Notes: generated by a model from the sequence alone, not told the origin. A DNA stretch of 64,000 bases from Viscum album (GCA_963277665.1 OY728137.1:1170338670-1170402669), one strand, 5' to 3'. Shown: positions 26,342 through 37,900, counted from the first letter of the stretch. A program made the numbers and translations.

Positions 26342-26999
26342 AATTATATCTAATTAATTTTTAGAGTATATACTTATGTTAATAAGTCAATTTTCTCAAT
26401 GAGTTATATTAAAAAAATTATATATATATAAATTTTAATAATTTAATTTGAACTAGGAATCCGATGTATCAAAAATTTCTAGAGCCTTTATAAATAAATA
26501 CAACATTTATTATTAATAAATATTAGATATAAAATTTTATTATATGAGGTTTTGGGATGTAGAATAAGAGCCATAGGAATATAGTTAAGATTAAATGTTC
26601 CATGAAAACCTACCTCGAATAGGATGAGAAGTTTCATTTCAGTTCTGGGATATGTTTGTTAAGAGTCCAAAACTAGTATCTTCAAAGGATCCTGAAGAAC
26701 ATCAGGCTACCACTAAATGAGAACATAAATAACAATTTCATTTTTCAAATCACCATTTAACACACACATATGTTTTTTAAAGGGATAACTGCACATCTTT
26801 GGAATCTTCATACATGATAATAGAATACTATTATGTTCAGAATCATCCTCAAACATCAAACCATTGCAAATTCTCATTTGAAAGATAAAAAATGGTAGAA
26901 ATAGATATTGGGAAGTTATCCTCACAAGTATAATGTTTTGGAATTTGGAATAAAAATGCTTTCACACTAATCACTATAATAAATTAAATGACTCAATCT
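26342..26999. other. Spacer between element 1 and the copia element
   Basis: No recognisable gene or repeat. It may include the 3' flank or part of the 3' LTR of the neighbouring minus-strand copia element, but no matching 5' LTR could be aligned with confidence. Confidence 0.4.
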
Positions 27000-27699
27000 T
27001 TTAAACATCGATTCATTGAAACATTCAAGAAAATAATAAAAAAATAAATGATAGAAATTAATTTTCATAACATGTTTTTATATTGTTTTATTTTTATCAT
27101 AAATTTATGGGTAAAATAATGTTAGTGTTTTGTTATATTAGATTTAAAATTCTGGAATCACTTATGGCTAGGAAGTCACATAGATCACTATCTTGTATAA
27201 ATGTTCAATATTGTAGAAAAATCCTCCTACCAACCTTTATTGAGGGTACAACCAAATATTATAGTTTCATTAACTTTATAAAATCTTGGGGGGCAATCCC
27301 TTACACTATGTAACTTCTAATCCCCTATATAATTTCTCATCCTAACATCCAGTCGCAAGTAAAAAACAATACTACAATGCCTCACTATTTTCTCTTAAAG
27401 TCCATGCTTAGTGTTATTCAAATGCAGACACTACCTCTTGTCATTGATTGTAATAAAAGAAAAACATTCTGTGATAATATAACCATGAAGAAAATTCATT
27501 ATAAATTCTTAACATCCAATCAAACTCACTATTAATAAATGGAAGTCTATTATCGATATCTTCACAATATTGAAGGGATCTCTATAGCTTCTCCTTCTAG
27601 TGAAATTACTCTACTTTTTTAGAGTCCTATATAATCCCGAAAATCTCCTAATTTATGATGGATTCAATTATTCCATTACATCCTTCAACACTTTGGAAA

Positions 27700-28400
27700 A
27701 AAATTTGAACTTCCACTACAAGAAATTATACTCCTTCTCCTTATATTCACCTGATTCCATTTTAGACACAATGCTGCATTAGCCTTTCTTGAATTAAATC
27801 CTTTCTGAACATAACTAGAATATTTTATTACCATTTATTTTATGTAGCTCTAACTATTTTTCTTCCATCTTCTTCCAAATGTAATTTCATTTTAAATCAA
27901 TTTATTTCATCCTTTCACGGAATTATGGATTTTAACCAAATTGATTTCACTTTGAATGTTGAAGTGAATCAATCCACTTCCCTGGATAAATCCGAGCTCC
28001 TCAATTAGATTCCTCAAACATACAATCTCCTTACATTCTTCCATTACTACCACATACTTAACTTCAATTGTGGAAAGTGTAATAATTATTTAAAACCTTG
28101 ACATCTTATTTATTTTTTAAAAAAATAATGACATATCCAGTTGTACTCTTCTATGAGTTCAAGTCATTCCCACAGTCCACATTTATATACCTAACCGTCA
28201 GATCATCATCATTGAAACAAAGGTTCGTACCATCCATTATATTGAGGTATCATATAATCTACTTTCCAACCTACCAAAGACCATTCCCAATATCTCCATG
28301 TAATTGATGACCACTTCTACTACATGGGAAATATTTTATTGAGTGTACACTATAGAATAAATAATTCATCCCACCGCTGATGCATACAATATTCCCTCTA
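27700..28400 (-). pseudogene. Copia RNase H remnant
   Basis: RNase H removes the RNA strand during reverse transcription. Reading the minus strand: A-S-A-V-G near 28,385; a segment F-N-D-D-D-L-T-V then Y-I-N-V-D-C-G-N-D-L-N-S at about 28,140-28,225, ending K-S-T-T-G-Y-V as in copia RNase H; and a stop-free stretch of some 56 codons at 27,908-28,078. That stretch starts L-S-T-I-E and continues with E-E-C-K-E, L-R-N-L and E-L-G-F-I-Q. These match the family's L-S-T-T-E-A-E-Y, E-A-C-K-E-A, W-L, and L-G motifs. The segments lie in different frames. Confidence 0.85.
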
Positions 28401-28539
28401 TGTTCATAGCATATTCATTCATTCATAATTATTTCTCCTTTAAGAGTTTTAAGATTTCAATAATTAGAATTGAAATAGCTTCACATTCGGTCATTGAAAA
28501 ATTCTCCACAATCTCCCATATTAATCTTTCTGAGAGAAA

Positions 28540-29125
28540 GACAAGATCTTGGCCATTTTATATCACTTAATACTTATTCCTAATATATTCCTTACTTCCC
28601 TAAGATATTTACTTAAAAGATCATCAACAAGTATAATTTTATCACTTGAATCTATTGGATCAATGAACACATCTGAAGCATTTCATCTATATAAAATAGT
28701 ACAATGATAAAGTCCCAATCACAATATTACTTCCAATAACAATAATGGTATAATATGATTTACATGAAACCATTATCCACCATGAATGATTTGAACTTTT
28801 GGTTCCACTACCATGAAACTTTTTTTTAATCTATATGAGATTTTATTCAGTTTGAAAACCAATAATTGATTTTTATGGTCAATGAAACGGGTGGGTTTCT
28901 TCATAGAGAGTTTATCCTCTATATACCCATGAAGAAAAACTGTATTCACTTTCATTTTTTTTTTCTGAATTTCATATATCAGAAGAAACAAAACTCAACA
29001 TTATTTGAATGGTAGTATGATTTACTACCAAATAATGAATTTAAGAAAAGTTGATTCCCCCTTCTACTTAAATACCATGAAAACTAGCATCTTATTATAT
29101 TTTACCATGAAAACCCACTTATTCA
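28540..29125 (-). pseudogene. Copia reverse transcriptase remnant
   Basis: Reverse transcriptase copies element RNA into DNA. In minus order: K-W-V-F near 29,120 (family K-W-V-F/Y-K); V-N-H-T-T-I with I-M-L-S-F near 29,010; then a 72-codon open stretch (28,773-28,991) containing V-N-T-V-F-L-H-G, corresponding to the catalytic D-V-K-T-A-F-L-H/N-G with Asp replaced by Asn, then M-K-K-P, F-I-D-H-K-N, K-L-N-K and L-K-K-S. F-Y-I-D-E-M-L at about 28,681-28,700 corresponds to Y-V-D-D-M-L with the second catalytic Asp changed to Glu. I-L-G-I-S-I near 28,580 corresponds to I-L-G-M-E-I. Two catalytic residues are altered, as well as stops. Confidence 0.9.
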
Positions 29126-29899
29126 ACAGTTCCCCATTTATGGGTGGTATCTCTGCAAACTCTCCTATGATGTTCACATGAAGTGAATAAAAATCACATA
29201 TCATATCGAACTACCACATATTGAAATATCAGATGTTAGAAAATTCTTATAGAATTTATTGTTCTCCCCCATCTATTAATAATCTGAAATGAACTCCATA
29301 CCTTGGTACTGGTCATCTAACTCAAGAAGATCTCCAAAATTATACTTGTCGTTATTTCCATTCCAAAATTAAAACCTCTTGAATTTCAACCTCCTTAACT
29401 CTAGAAACAACCTCACTAGTTATTAATATTTCAACTATATCCTCAACAGTTCATACATTTTAACTTTCCATTCTACCCTATTATATTTCCTTTATAATTT
29501 TAAAACTTTTAGTATAATTATATCTATCTAAATTATATTAAATTTATGAAATTATGATGCCTCCATTAGGATAACCTATAATTATTGTTTTCAATTATCT
29601 TCCAACTTCATTTCCCTTGATATTCATCTTCTTCCAAATAAGTTTCTCATTGAATAACAAATTTAAACTTTTTATGATTTTTTTCATCATCCCAATGTTG
29701 AAAAATGAGTTACAAATCTCCATTACCCTTAATGAAATACACAGAAGAATTAAAATTTTTATTGTCTCTATCATTATCACCTACATTTTCATAGGATATA
29801 CTTTTAAAATCCATTATGTGAGGTAAATATACCTCTAAAATTATTTATTTTACCTTGGGTATCCATGAATGTAACTTCTTACTCTATTTCGTTTCAATA

Positions 29900-30420
29900 A
29901 ATGTTTAATTCATCCCTCAAACTATTCAATTTTTATCAGGTCTTCTAAGAAAAAAAATCTTATTCTGAATACCCTTAAGTCTATAATAATAATGAAAACT
30001 TATTTTGGTGTATTTACCTCAATTATCAAATCATAAAAACATAATATTATTTCTTATTTCTCTTTAAACCATTGCTTTTGGTTGTATTAACACTCAAATC
30101 ACATCAACATTAAATTTATGGAATTATACCCATATTCAAGGATTCTTCAATGAACATTACAAATTATTTTGAAATTTTATGAGATTTAACAAGGGCGGGT
30201 CCACAGAAATCTATTAGAACCATCTTTAGCTTCCAATTTCGTTCCACTCAAGTTAGATCTCACATTCCATTTCATACCATGTATAAAAATATCATAACAA
30301 CTGAATTCTAAATGATCCACCCTCAAAATCCCTTTTACTAATAGAAAGTTCATAAATTTTTCACTGAGGTTCCCAAGATAGATTTTCTATAGTTATGAAC
30401 TTCTTGGAGTTAAATTTATA
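29900..30420 (-). pseudogene. Copia integrase N-terminal region remnant
   Basis: Integrase inserts the DNA copy into a chromosome. The GAG-pre-integrase stretch is seen at 30,340-30,400 as a zinc-finger-like region: L-G-N-L-S-E-K with M-N-F, resembling L-G-H-M-S-E-K-G-L, with the His of H-M replaced by Asn. Next, at 30,100-30,230, come L-I-D-F-C-G-P-A-L-V (family D-L-W-G-P) and F-V-M-F-I-E-E-S (family F-V-M-F-I-D-D-F-S), in which the second acidic catalytic position is Glu. The remainder toward 29.2 kb is too shifted to follow. Confidence 0.75.
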
Positions 30421-30477
30421 ACAAGTGTAGAACCCACTAACATTATGACTAGATACAGTTTATCATTCTTTAATCCT

Positions 30478-30700
30478 TTATTCATGACCAAATAATCTCA
30501 TGTTTCCATTCTTTTGATGATCAAGAATATATTTTACTTCTTTTAGCTCAAGGATGCTTCCATTATTTAATTGGATTTTCTTAAATCCTATCCCCACTAT
30601 GTTAAGATCTTGATCTTCCACTAGTTTCACTCTTTCAAAGCTTTCAGATACTTTTTTAAGCATCCCTTTTCACTATTGGTGTGGAAAGATGTAGTAGAAT
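30478..30700 (-). pseudogene. Copia aspartic protease remnant
   Basis: The copia protease cuts the polyprotein. A 61-codon open stretch (30,478-30,663) includes L-N-I-V-G-I-G, K-I-Q-L-N-N-G and L-K-E-V-K-Y-I. These correspond to the conserved K-V-V-G-I-G, R-I-K-M-x-D-G and L-x-D-V-R-Y-I-P that follow the active-site Asp-Ser-Gly in the family. The active-site triad itself is not readable, since the frame breaks at about 30,665. Confidence 0.85.
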
Positions 30701-30799
30701 TGATGATACAAGATTTAATTGGTGTGTTGACACTTAAAATAATATTTTCACTACTTTATCAATTAGAAAAAATATGTTTCTAGAATTTCTTTTGCGCTC

Positions 30800-31520
30800 A
30801 TGAAATTCTTTCTTGAGATGAACCTTTTCCACAGTTCAACAAGATGGTTTGGGTTTGATATATTTTCCTATACTCCTATCTCCATATTTACCTTCAGATA
30901 AACTTATACTTCTTTGAGAAGGTGGTTTACCTATTTTATCATCATTCAAGGAAACCCAAAAGATTCACAGGTCACCCTCCTCTAGAGTTATTCATTCAGA
31001 ATCATCTTTTAGACATATGCAAAGATCATGCAATTATTATACAAGAATTATTCACTATTATCACCATCCCATACTAGTATTCTATTAATGAAAAACAAAT
31101 TATGACCTAGACATTATATAAAAATTACCATTCAGATATTTCTCCTGCCTTGTAATCATGTTGATATTATTTATATGAATAGTAGAAAACCTACCTTCTA
31201 ATAGCCTCATGTTGAACAACCATCAAATTAAAAAAACCATTATTTATTTTTTTTGTCTTGTAAATACATTATAATGGTGTGACAAACTCCACAAATGTAT
31301 ATTTATTCCGAATTATAATTTCCAAATTTTATTCCAATAATAATATCACTAATCCAAAATCCTTTCTCTCTAGCCTTTACCATAATGATTTATCCATTTC
31401 TTTTAGTTTGATCCATTTTAATGGAAGTTCCAATTATTTCTAGGTGAATGTATCCTCCAACCATATCCTTTAGAATATAAAATCCATTATATTTAATTTT
31501 TCAAAAAAGAACATTCCAAC
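30800..31520 (-). pseudogene. Copia gag remnant with broken zinc knuckle
   Basis: At 30,809-30,841 the minus strand has codons for Cys, a stop where Tyr or Cys might be, then (after a one-base slip) C-G-K and G, followed by H-L-K-K-E and H-E-R-K-R. This fits a Cys-x2-Cys-x4-His-x4-Cys knuckle with a one-base deletion and loss of the last Cys. It is preceded by a basic stretch (I-K-P-K-P). Further upstream, 31.26-31.5 kb, are weak words resembling the Gag core. Gag packages the element RNA. Confidence 0.65.
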
Positions 31521-31900
31521 TTCTAATTCCATCACATTCTGACACAATAAATCACACTAAATAGAAAAAAAATTCAATAAAGTAATAATTCTACCTAATT
31601 TATTATTCGGTAAACTATTGAGCCTTTGAGAAAATATCCTACTACATTGATAATTTTTTTTATAATCCCTCTTGAGCATAAAACCACCAATAATCTTCCA
31701 TCAAAATAGTTTAAAAGTGGTATACAGATCTATAAAATGGATCCTCACAAGTTCAGTAGTCCAGAAAATGCTTCAAAATGTTTTTCACTTTAATTAAAAC
31801 ATTTAATTATACCAAATCAAGATCATAAAATCGAACTCATATAACAATTCAAGACAATAATAAATATTGAACACAAACAAAATAAAGGACACAAACTATT

Positions 31901-32506
31901 TTTTTTGGATGAAAATTTCATCTTATATCCACCTAAATAAGTATCATAATATTTCAGTTTATTGAAAGTACAAAGTTATAATATCTTTTGAATAAGAATT
32001 TATATAGATCCCTGACTTTATTATGAAAGTTTTACATCTCAATAAATTAGTCCCACCTCCCTATATAGAGGGCCACACCAGATAATATATTTGCAAATAC
32101 TTCTTTTAATCTCAAGGTACCATCTATTCAACTATGAAACAAAAATTCCTTTATATAATTCTTCGGCCTAACCACCAATCACTGGTAAAATAATAGTTTC
32201 CAACACATCACTTTTTTTCTAAAAAATTACATTATATTTTTGATTTAAATGATGATACTTCCACTTTTTTGGGGATTACAACATAATATAAACTTTAAAT
32301 GATATGATCAACATGATGAAAATTCATTAGAAATACTAAAATTACAATCAAACATAGTAAAAAATATTGAATTTTTACCAATTATATCTCCATATTATTG
32401 AAGGGTTTTCATGAAATTCTACTTCTGTTAAAATTAATCTATCTCTCGAAGAAAATTAATAAATCCAAAAATCACATATCCTTCCATACAACTTTTTGAG
32501 AATGTC
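31901..32506 (-). other. Upstream region of the copia element, possible 5' LTR with TATA box
   Basis: CTATATAGGGAGG on the minus strand at about 32,058-32,070 resembles a TATA box. A comparable GGGG/TATATA arrangement with TTACA about 30 bases away occurs at 27.30-27.34 kb, which would be the 3' LTR. Similarity is short, so LTR status is a suggestion only. Confidence 0.3.
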
Positions 32507-33330
32507 CTGGTTTAGTAAAACAAAAATGATGTTGAGGAAAAGGAAAAGGAAAGGGAATATAAATTTTTATGTGTTTGGTAACTTGAAATATAGCCTTTGA
32601 GGGAATCACAAATTCTATTGTATTATTGAATTGGGGTTACCCAAAATCAAATGTAATGGTCCCTCTTTACATGGAATCCATATTTTTTTGACCAAATTAC
32701 CCATCACTTCCCCCATAATAACCCACCCATCCACAATAATATTACTAATAAAAACTATTAATCATTGATTAACATCAACTATCATTGTTTTAGATGGTGT
32801 GGTGGTTGATGGGGGTTGTAGTGGCAGATAGGGGTATAAGGTTGTAATGGAAATATGATTATAATGGTCAGAGGTAAATGGTGGGTGATCGAGATTTAGA
32901 GCGAAAAGATCATGTTGATCAGTGAGGCTATAGTTTATGATTTAAATTCCAGGAGATAGATGTGTAGTGGAAAATCATGTTATAGTACTTGATGGATAAG
33001 TATGAATCATGGAAACACTGCTATAGTGGGACATAGGGTAATGATATCTGAAGAAGCCATGGTAACCAATAGGGATTTGGTGTCAGATGTAAGAAAGGTA
33101 TTCAATGGATGATTTGGATGTGGTGGACAACAATACCATGATCATGAAATATTGGAATAAAACAATGGTGTGTGATTGGATGAAAATAATGGTGTCTTTC
33201 TATAGAAAAATATTAACTTATTCTCCACTTTAAATATTCCATTCCCAGTAAACATGATTTCAAACATCAATTTAATCTGATATTCATTTTCCGTTCCCTT
33301 TACCTATATCATTCATTTTCAGTTAATATA
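32507..33330. mobile_element. MITE-like element with degenerate inverted ends
   Basis: The left end has AAATGATGTTGAGGAAAAGG and GGAAAGGGAATATAAATT. The right end, read on the opposite strand, has AAATGAATGATATAGGTAAA and GGGAACGGAAAATGAAT. The ends are therefore imperfect inverted repeats of roughly 60-100 bp. The middle is rich in TGG/GTGG (GGTGTGGTGGTTGATGGGGG). No transposase frame. Related to the segments at 4.3-4.97 kb and 6.7-7.3 kb. Confidence 0.5.
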
Positions 33331-34299
33331 GTTCCATCATACCTTAAAGTTATGATATATTGGTATCCCACTCACCTATAACCCTAATCATTCACACCAA
33401 CAAAATGTACCTTAAATAAATGAATTCTATTCCTCATAAGGTGGAAGGTATATTTTATAACATTCAAACCCACCCTCTCATATTTTTCACTAAAAACAAT
33501 TATATTTGAAGGATCACTATTATGATGAGCATAAAATATGTTTTGATAAAAAATATATGTGGTGTAGGAATAGAGTAAAAAAAATCCAACCAACTCAACT
33601 CAAAAAAACATCTACAATATGCATGGTTATGAGAAAGATGGATCTTGATTCTCCACACCTACTTGGTTCAAAGAAAAATAACAGGGCATTATATTATAGC
33701 CCTATCCCGAAGTGAGATGATTAATCGGTGAAGGGAGGGGATGAGAATCCTAAATCCTTATTACATTTTAACCAAGTTACACCAATTCTAATTTATTATT
33801 TTTAAAGTAAAGAATTTTTTATTTTAAAAATATCGACTTTAAATAATATTAAAAATAATAGTGTTTAATGCAATCTTAGCCCATTGACTAATTTTTAATA
33901 TTCTTAAGTGGGATGATCTCTTAGGTATTCACTATCTTTTTAATTTTTAGTATAACTAGTTTTAAAGACTAATGTGAAAACACAAATAATAACAACATCT
34001 AAAAATTTAAATAATGAAATTTGTCCAACCACATAAAAATCGTGAAAATTAAAAGTAAAATGGGGATCTAATTGATAAATCGACCATTATAGATATGAGT
34101 GATGATGATGATTATCCTGGTCTCTACACATTTGTGTGGTTTCTTCCTAACATGACTCACATCCACCCCCCATCACCAAGATCCAACTATATTCAATCCA
34201 AATCAAACATTTCATCGCTTTCAATCACACCTTCCATCATCGCCGAGCACCCAAAACAATCAATGATCACCATCAGTTAGATGAGACACCATTTATAAT
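33331..34299. other. Intergenic DNA without recognised features
   Basis: Short opposed frames at 33.4-33.7 kb overlap each other and show no domain. A run of GATGATGATGATTAT at 34.1 kb is a minor simple repeat. Confidence 0.5.
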
Positions 34300-35104
34300 A
34301 AATAAAATTCAAAATTATGTAAGTCCCATGGATAATCACATAAATATTTGGAATCATTAGATGTTTTTTAGGATGAAATAACAATAATTATCATCCCACA
34401 TCAGTTGAACCACACTAACATGAGGTAGGTCCCTTTAATAATCACATACAAAGAACATAGAAAATATAACTCTTAGGAGGGGATTTTTATATAAAACCTC
34501 TCACATATCTTGAAGCATCATCTTAGGGGAATGACCTATGGACACATATCATACCTCCACATTATCACCTATGGAGAGGTCTCAAACCACATTACATAGC
34601 TTTCCTCATACCCCACCCTCTCACTCCAGGTGAGGTCTCATACAACATTAATACATGGACCATCCAATTATACTTAAGAGAGGCTACACACTAAATTGAA
34701 AACAATCCCTCTTACTGAGGGGAGGTTACAAACACCATCTTTGGCCGAACCCTCTCATTCAAGTTATACACAATATTCATAATCTCATGTCACATCACTT
34801 ACCTCTACCATTTTAACCATGGAAAGGGCTCATCAATACTACACAACATGGTAAGAGCATAAATAAAAAGAAAATGTGGTTGATGTATCCAATAGCCTAT
34901 AACCGTATTATCCACACACCACTTTCTCTAATTATCTCACATATAGAGGTTAAAACAAAAATAAATATCCATTAGGGACTTCAAATAATTTTAAAAAAGA
35001 TAGAGTTTCCCAATTTTCAGAACAGAACACTCGAAGCCTAAAACACCATAAGGATAAACCATATGATTCTTTCAAACCAACCCATCTATGATATCCACAC
35101 TATG
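34300..35104 (-). repeat. Repeat A, copy 1 (left part)
   Basis: Direct match to 62.3-63.12 kb at an offset of about 28,016: ACTAACATGAGGTAG (34,414 and 62,430), CATACCTCCACATTATCACC against CATACCTTTACCATGTCACC, and ACCAAACCAACCCCT-type words near the end. Strand is inferred from the polypurine-like tract beside the second B repeat. Contains a loose 44-46 bp sub-repeat at 34.6-34.8 kb (CCCTCTCACTCCAGGTGAGG, CCCTCTTACTGAGGGGAGG, CCTCTCATTCAAG). Non-coding. Confidence 0.75.
34605..34785. repeat. Loose 44-46 bp tandem sub-repeats in repeat A
   Basis: Four consecutive segments of 46, 45, 44 and 45 bp begin with CCCTCTCACT, ATCCAATTAT, CCCTCTTACT and CCTCTCATTC and share a purine-rich AGG word and ACA(C/A)A. 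Reminiscent of the 50-bp arrays at 2.7 and 5.05 kb. Confidence 0.5.
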
Positions 35105-35764
35105 AAGTTCCCAGTCAGGATCCAAGTATCACTGAGAGGTGGAGGGGTGAATCAGTGATATATTTTTATTTTTATGTTTCCTTCTTTTTGAAACAACATT
35201 CTCATCCTGTTAAAGGTTTTCTTACCTACTGAATACACACAACTACATGAACATAAGATTTACAAGGTTCACCACTAAACAGGAGTAGCTACGTCCATGG
35301 TATCATACAGAAATAATACAGTACCACACAATCCACTAGAAAACAATCCTTTAACGTGGAATAAAATTTGTAGGATATACCCTTACACTCGTGTAGCACT
35401 TGAAAAAAACATGCAAGTGTGTGTGCACCCTCTTAGCACAAATAAGGAATTACAGTATTTCAATGCTTCTTTTCCATTGAACATTTGTATTTTTGAAGTA
35501 TAAATCTCCACTTTCTTACCCAAAAGCCGGTAAGAACTATATTATGCACAACCAAATATGTGAGAAGGCCCCAAATCATGCACGAACCCTTTTAGGTGTC
35601 TTGTGCACAACTTTTATCCCACGTGTGCAAGATTTTACTTTTGTCGTGAAACATCTCTTGCGTGCAACTCAATTTCATTCACATGCTATCTTTTTCTTTA
35701 TCTTTTTACACACCTCAGAGCTTGGGATTTCTCGATGTGTCGAGCCACCAAATGTGAGGGGGTA

Positions 35765-35778
35765 ACCTCTTATTTATA
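35765..35778 (-). promoter_or_regulatory. TATA-box candidate in the LTR-like insertion
   Basis: The minus strand reads TCTATAAATAAGAGG, a near-ideal plant TATA box, about 660 bp from the inferred 3' end of this LTR. The plus reading TATTTATA is also possible, so direction depends on the LTR orientation inferred above. Confidence 0.5.
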
Positions 35779-35805
35779 GACCCTATCGACCCCTGCACAC
35801 AAAAA

Positions 35806-36480
35806 CCACAATGTGTCACGTAAGATCCTGGCGCGTCACCCAAAACCCCATTTGATGTCGCCTTTGGTACGTAAGTCTCTTTCGCACCAACCTATTATTT
35901 CACTCACTTATTGAATATTTCATGCAATTCCTTCCTTTTCCATTTTGCGATGTTTAGACCTTGAATCACGGCTTGTGCTTAACATTCCAATCGTTACGCA
36001 AGATCCTGACGTGTCGCGCAAAACCCCATTTGACGTCGCCTTTGGCATTTAAGTCTTTTTTGTGATTACCTATTCTTCCATGCACTTATTGAATCTTTCA
36101 CATGAATCCTTGATTTTCCATCTTGCGATGTTTGGACCTCAAATCATGGAATCCACACAACATTCCAAACTTCGCGCAAGATCTTGACGCGTCGCGCAAA
36201 ACCCCAATTAACATATCCTTTGGTGTGTTAGTTTCATTCGCGCTAACCTCATATTTCAATCACATTTTGAATATTTATTGTGCTTCATTCTTTTTCTATT
36301 TTTCAATGTTTGGACAGCGAATCATGCCCTGCACGCAAGATTCCAAACTACCTTCAATCTTGTGTGCAAAAAATAATCTTGCATGCAAAAACCAATCTTT
36401 AGTGTAGGCCTCTCCTTTGCCATATTTTGAGGTTCAGATCATGGAACTCCAATTGCGCGCAACATAATAGGCCATCATCA
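35806..36480. repeat. 178-bp tandem repeat rich in CG and GCGC
   Basis: AGATC(C/T)TG(G/A)CG(C/T)GTC(A/G)C starts at 35,823, 36,001 and 36,179, exactly 178 bp apart. A fourth decayed unit (CAATCTTGTGTGCAAAAAA) falls at the next expected place, about 36,355. Each unit continues CAAAACCCCATTTGA, GTCGCCTTTGG, a T-rich middle, CACTTATTGAAT, CC(A/T)TTTTGCGATGTTT(A/G)GACC and AATCATG. A weak preceding unit may exist near 35.64 kb. CpG and GCGC are far denser here than in the surrounding DNA. Confidence 0.9.
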
Positions 36481-37015
36481 AACCTCCACTCCCCATCCTT
36501 TTCCAAAAACATATTTCTTCATCTCCCAATTTTTAGGCCCTAATATTTGGCAAATACTGGAAAACAACACCACCTTAAAACATTCTTTTATGCCACCTCT
36601 AGATTGTCTATTCTATTTTCATTGTTCTCTTAAATTCATACCATAACAATTATTTATATTTCATCATGATACCCACTGTCATGATATATATCATTTGATC
36701 ATACATCTTTAGAATCATCAGTTTTTAGTGGGAATCACTGAAACATCCCAATCATCTAGGAGCATCATTAGTTCCAAGAAAAACTATATATGACTGGCAT
36801 CATAGTTTCTCCCCCTTTCCTTCATAAGGAGTTAATCCCAAGTCCTTATAACTTGTGATATTTGTTAAATACAAATTACCAAAGAATCGTCTTCTTTTCC
36901 ATGTTCTTGACAAACTGGTTTCATTTAACTTCTTTGACAACAAAACACAACACTCTATACTAAAAAAATATCCTTACATCCTTATCCATAGAAATTGGTC
37001 CTAAAAAATAGTTAT

Positions 37016-37900
37016 ATTATCATACTTGACACTTTAGAAACTAAAGGATTGATAAAAAACCCTATATGTCAATTCACATGGTCACACAAACCCTAATTGA
37101 GTCTAAAAAACGCACTCAAGTTTTGATTTACCTAAGATGAAAACTCCACATCACTAAATCAAACCAATTATATTTCCCTCAAACCCAATATATCTCACCC
37201 ATATCAACCCAATAAGTGGTTAATTACATAACTACAAACCCACATGGGTATGTTGAAAATAAATAAGAAAAGTATTAGGAAAAGTTACGCACCTGCAACC
37301 AGGAAAGTCCATACAACCGCCTATTAATGTCATTACATGGTAAGGACTTACTATAAAACCTGAATTATCATTATATAATAATAATATGTTATGAAATAAA
37401 AATTTGGAATCAAAACAATGATATAATATTTATAAGAATGAGTGTTATCTATATAGGGTTAATCAAAGAAAAATAATATCAAACCAAGGCCTTTTGGATT
37501 TCCCTTAATAACCATGTTAAAATTATATGTTTTAACAAAAAAAGGATTACATGTTTTCTTTATGCTTGTTGGTAATTTGGAAAAAATAGTAAGTGGAACC
37601 ATTATATTTAAAACCCTGCATTGTTTTGAGATTATATCTCAAAACCATAACTTGAAATCATCTTTTTCACCTTAGAGTTCCATATTAAACCATTTTAGGA
37701 ATATAGATTTCATCAAAACCTCAATTTTCAATCCAAATTTAAAAAGAAAATTCACATTAACATTAGAATAAACCTAAACCTTCTATAAATTCATAAATAT
37801 ATCCACCAAAACTCATTCGTCCAAGGTGACACCAATAAATAATTTAACATGTTATGCGTTACTTGATGACATTTAGGCCAATAGAGGAACATTAAAATTT
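37016..37900 (-). repeat. Repeat A, copy 1 (right part)
   Basis: Alignment resumes with CATACTTGACACTTTAGAAA against CATGCACTGGACACTTTCAC (63,131) at offset 26,110. It continues through CACCTGCAA (37,290 and 63,403), a T-rich block and GGTGACACCAAT against GTGACACCAAT near the end of the window. Non-coding. Confidence 0.75.

Larger units (their letters stand above)
27000..31900 (-). mobile_element. Decayed Ty1/copia retrotransposon polyprotein
   Basis: Short translated segments on the minus strand occur in the order gag, protease, integrase, reverse transcriptase, RNase H from about 31.5 kb down to 27.7 kb. Integrase before reverse transcriptase is the defining order of Ty1/copia. The polyprotein would make a capsid-forming Gag and the enzymes for copying RNA to DNA and integrating it. 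Stops and frameshifts lie throughout, so it is inactive. A TATA-like CTATATAGGG on the minus strand lies at about 32.06 kb and a similar CC..CTATATAA stretch (plus reading) at 27.33 kb. These could mark the 5' and 3' LTRs, but LTR ends, primer site and target duplication are not established. Confidence 0.85.
35105..37015 (-). mobile_element. 1.9-kb LTR-like insertion in repeat A
   Basis: Repeat A is continuous at 63.12-63.13 kb but here is interrupted. The offset to the other copy falls from 28,016 to 26,113, so about 1,903 bp are extra. The insertion begins with GGATCCAAGTATCACTGAGA and GGGGTGAATCAGTGA. A related word in reverse complement (GATTCACCCCC) lies at the 3' end of the element 2 LTRs, which suggests that this is an LTR in minus orientation. 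A TATAAATAAGAGG box on the minus strand near 35,775 fits that reading. CGTGGAATAAAA and GGTTCACCACTAAACAGGAG with CTACGTCCATGG resemble sequence common in plant copia LTRs. No internal genes, so a solo LTR or truncated element. Exact ends and target duplication are uncertain. Confidence 0.65.

Noticed and set aside
17313..26346. TGAAA target duplication around element 1
   Set aside because: TGAAA occurs before the left end (17,313-17,317), but the matching word at 26,337-26,341 overlaps the aligned LTR terminus, and the next five bases (AATTA) do not match.
31700..31735. GTGGTATACAGATC on the plus strand as a primer-binding site for the copia element
   Set aside because: The element runs on the minus strand, so a plus-strand site is in the wrong orientation, and several bases differ.
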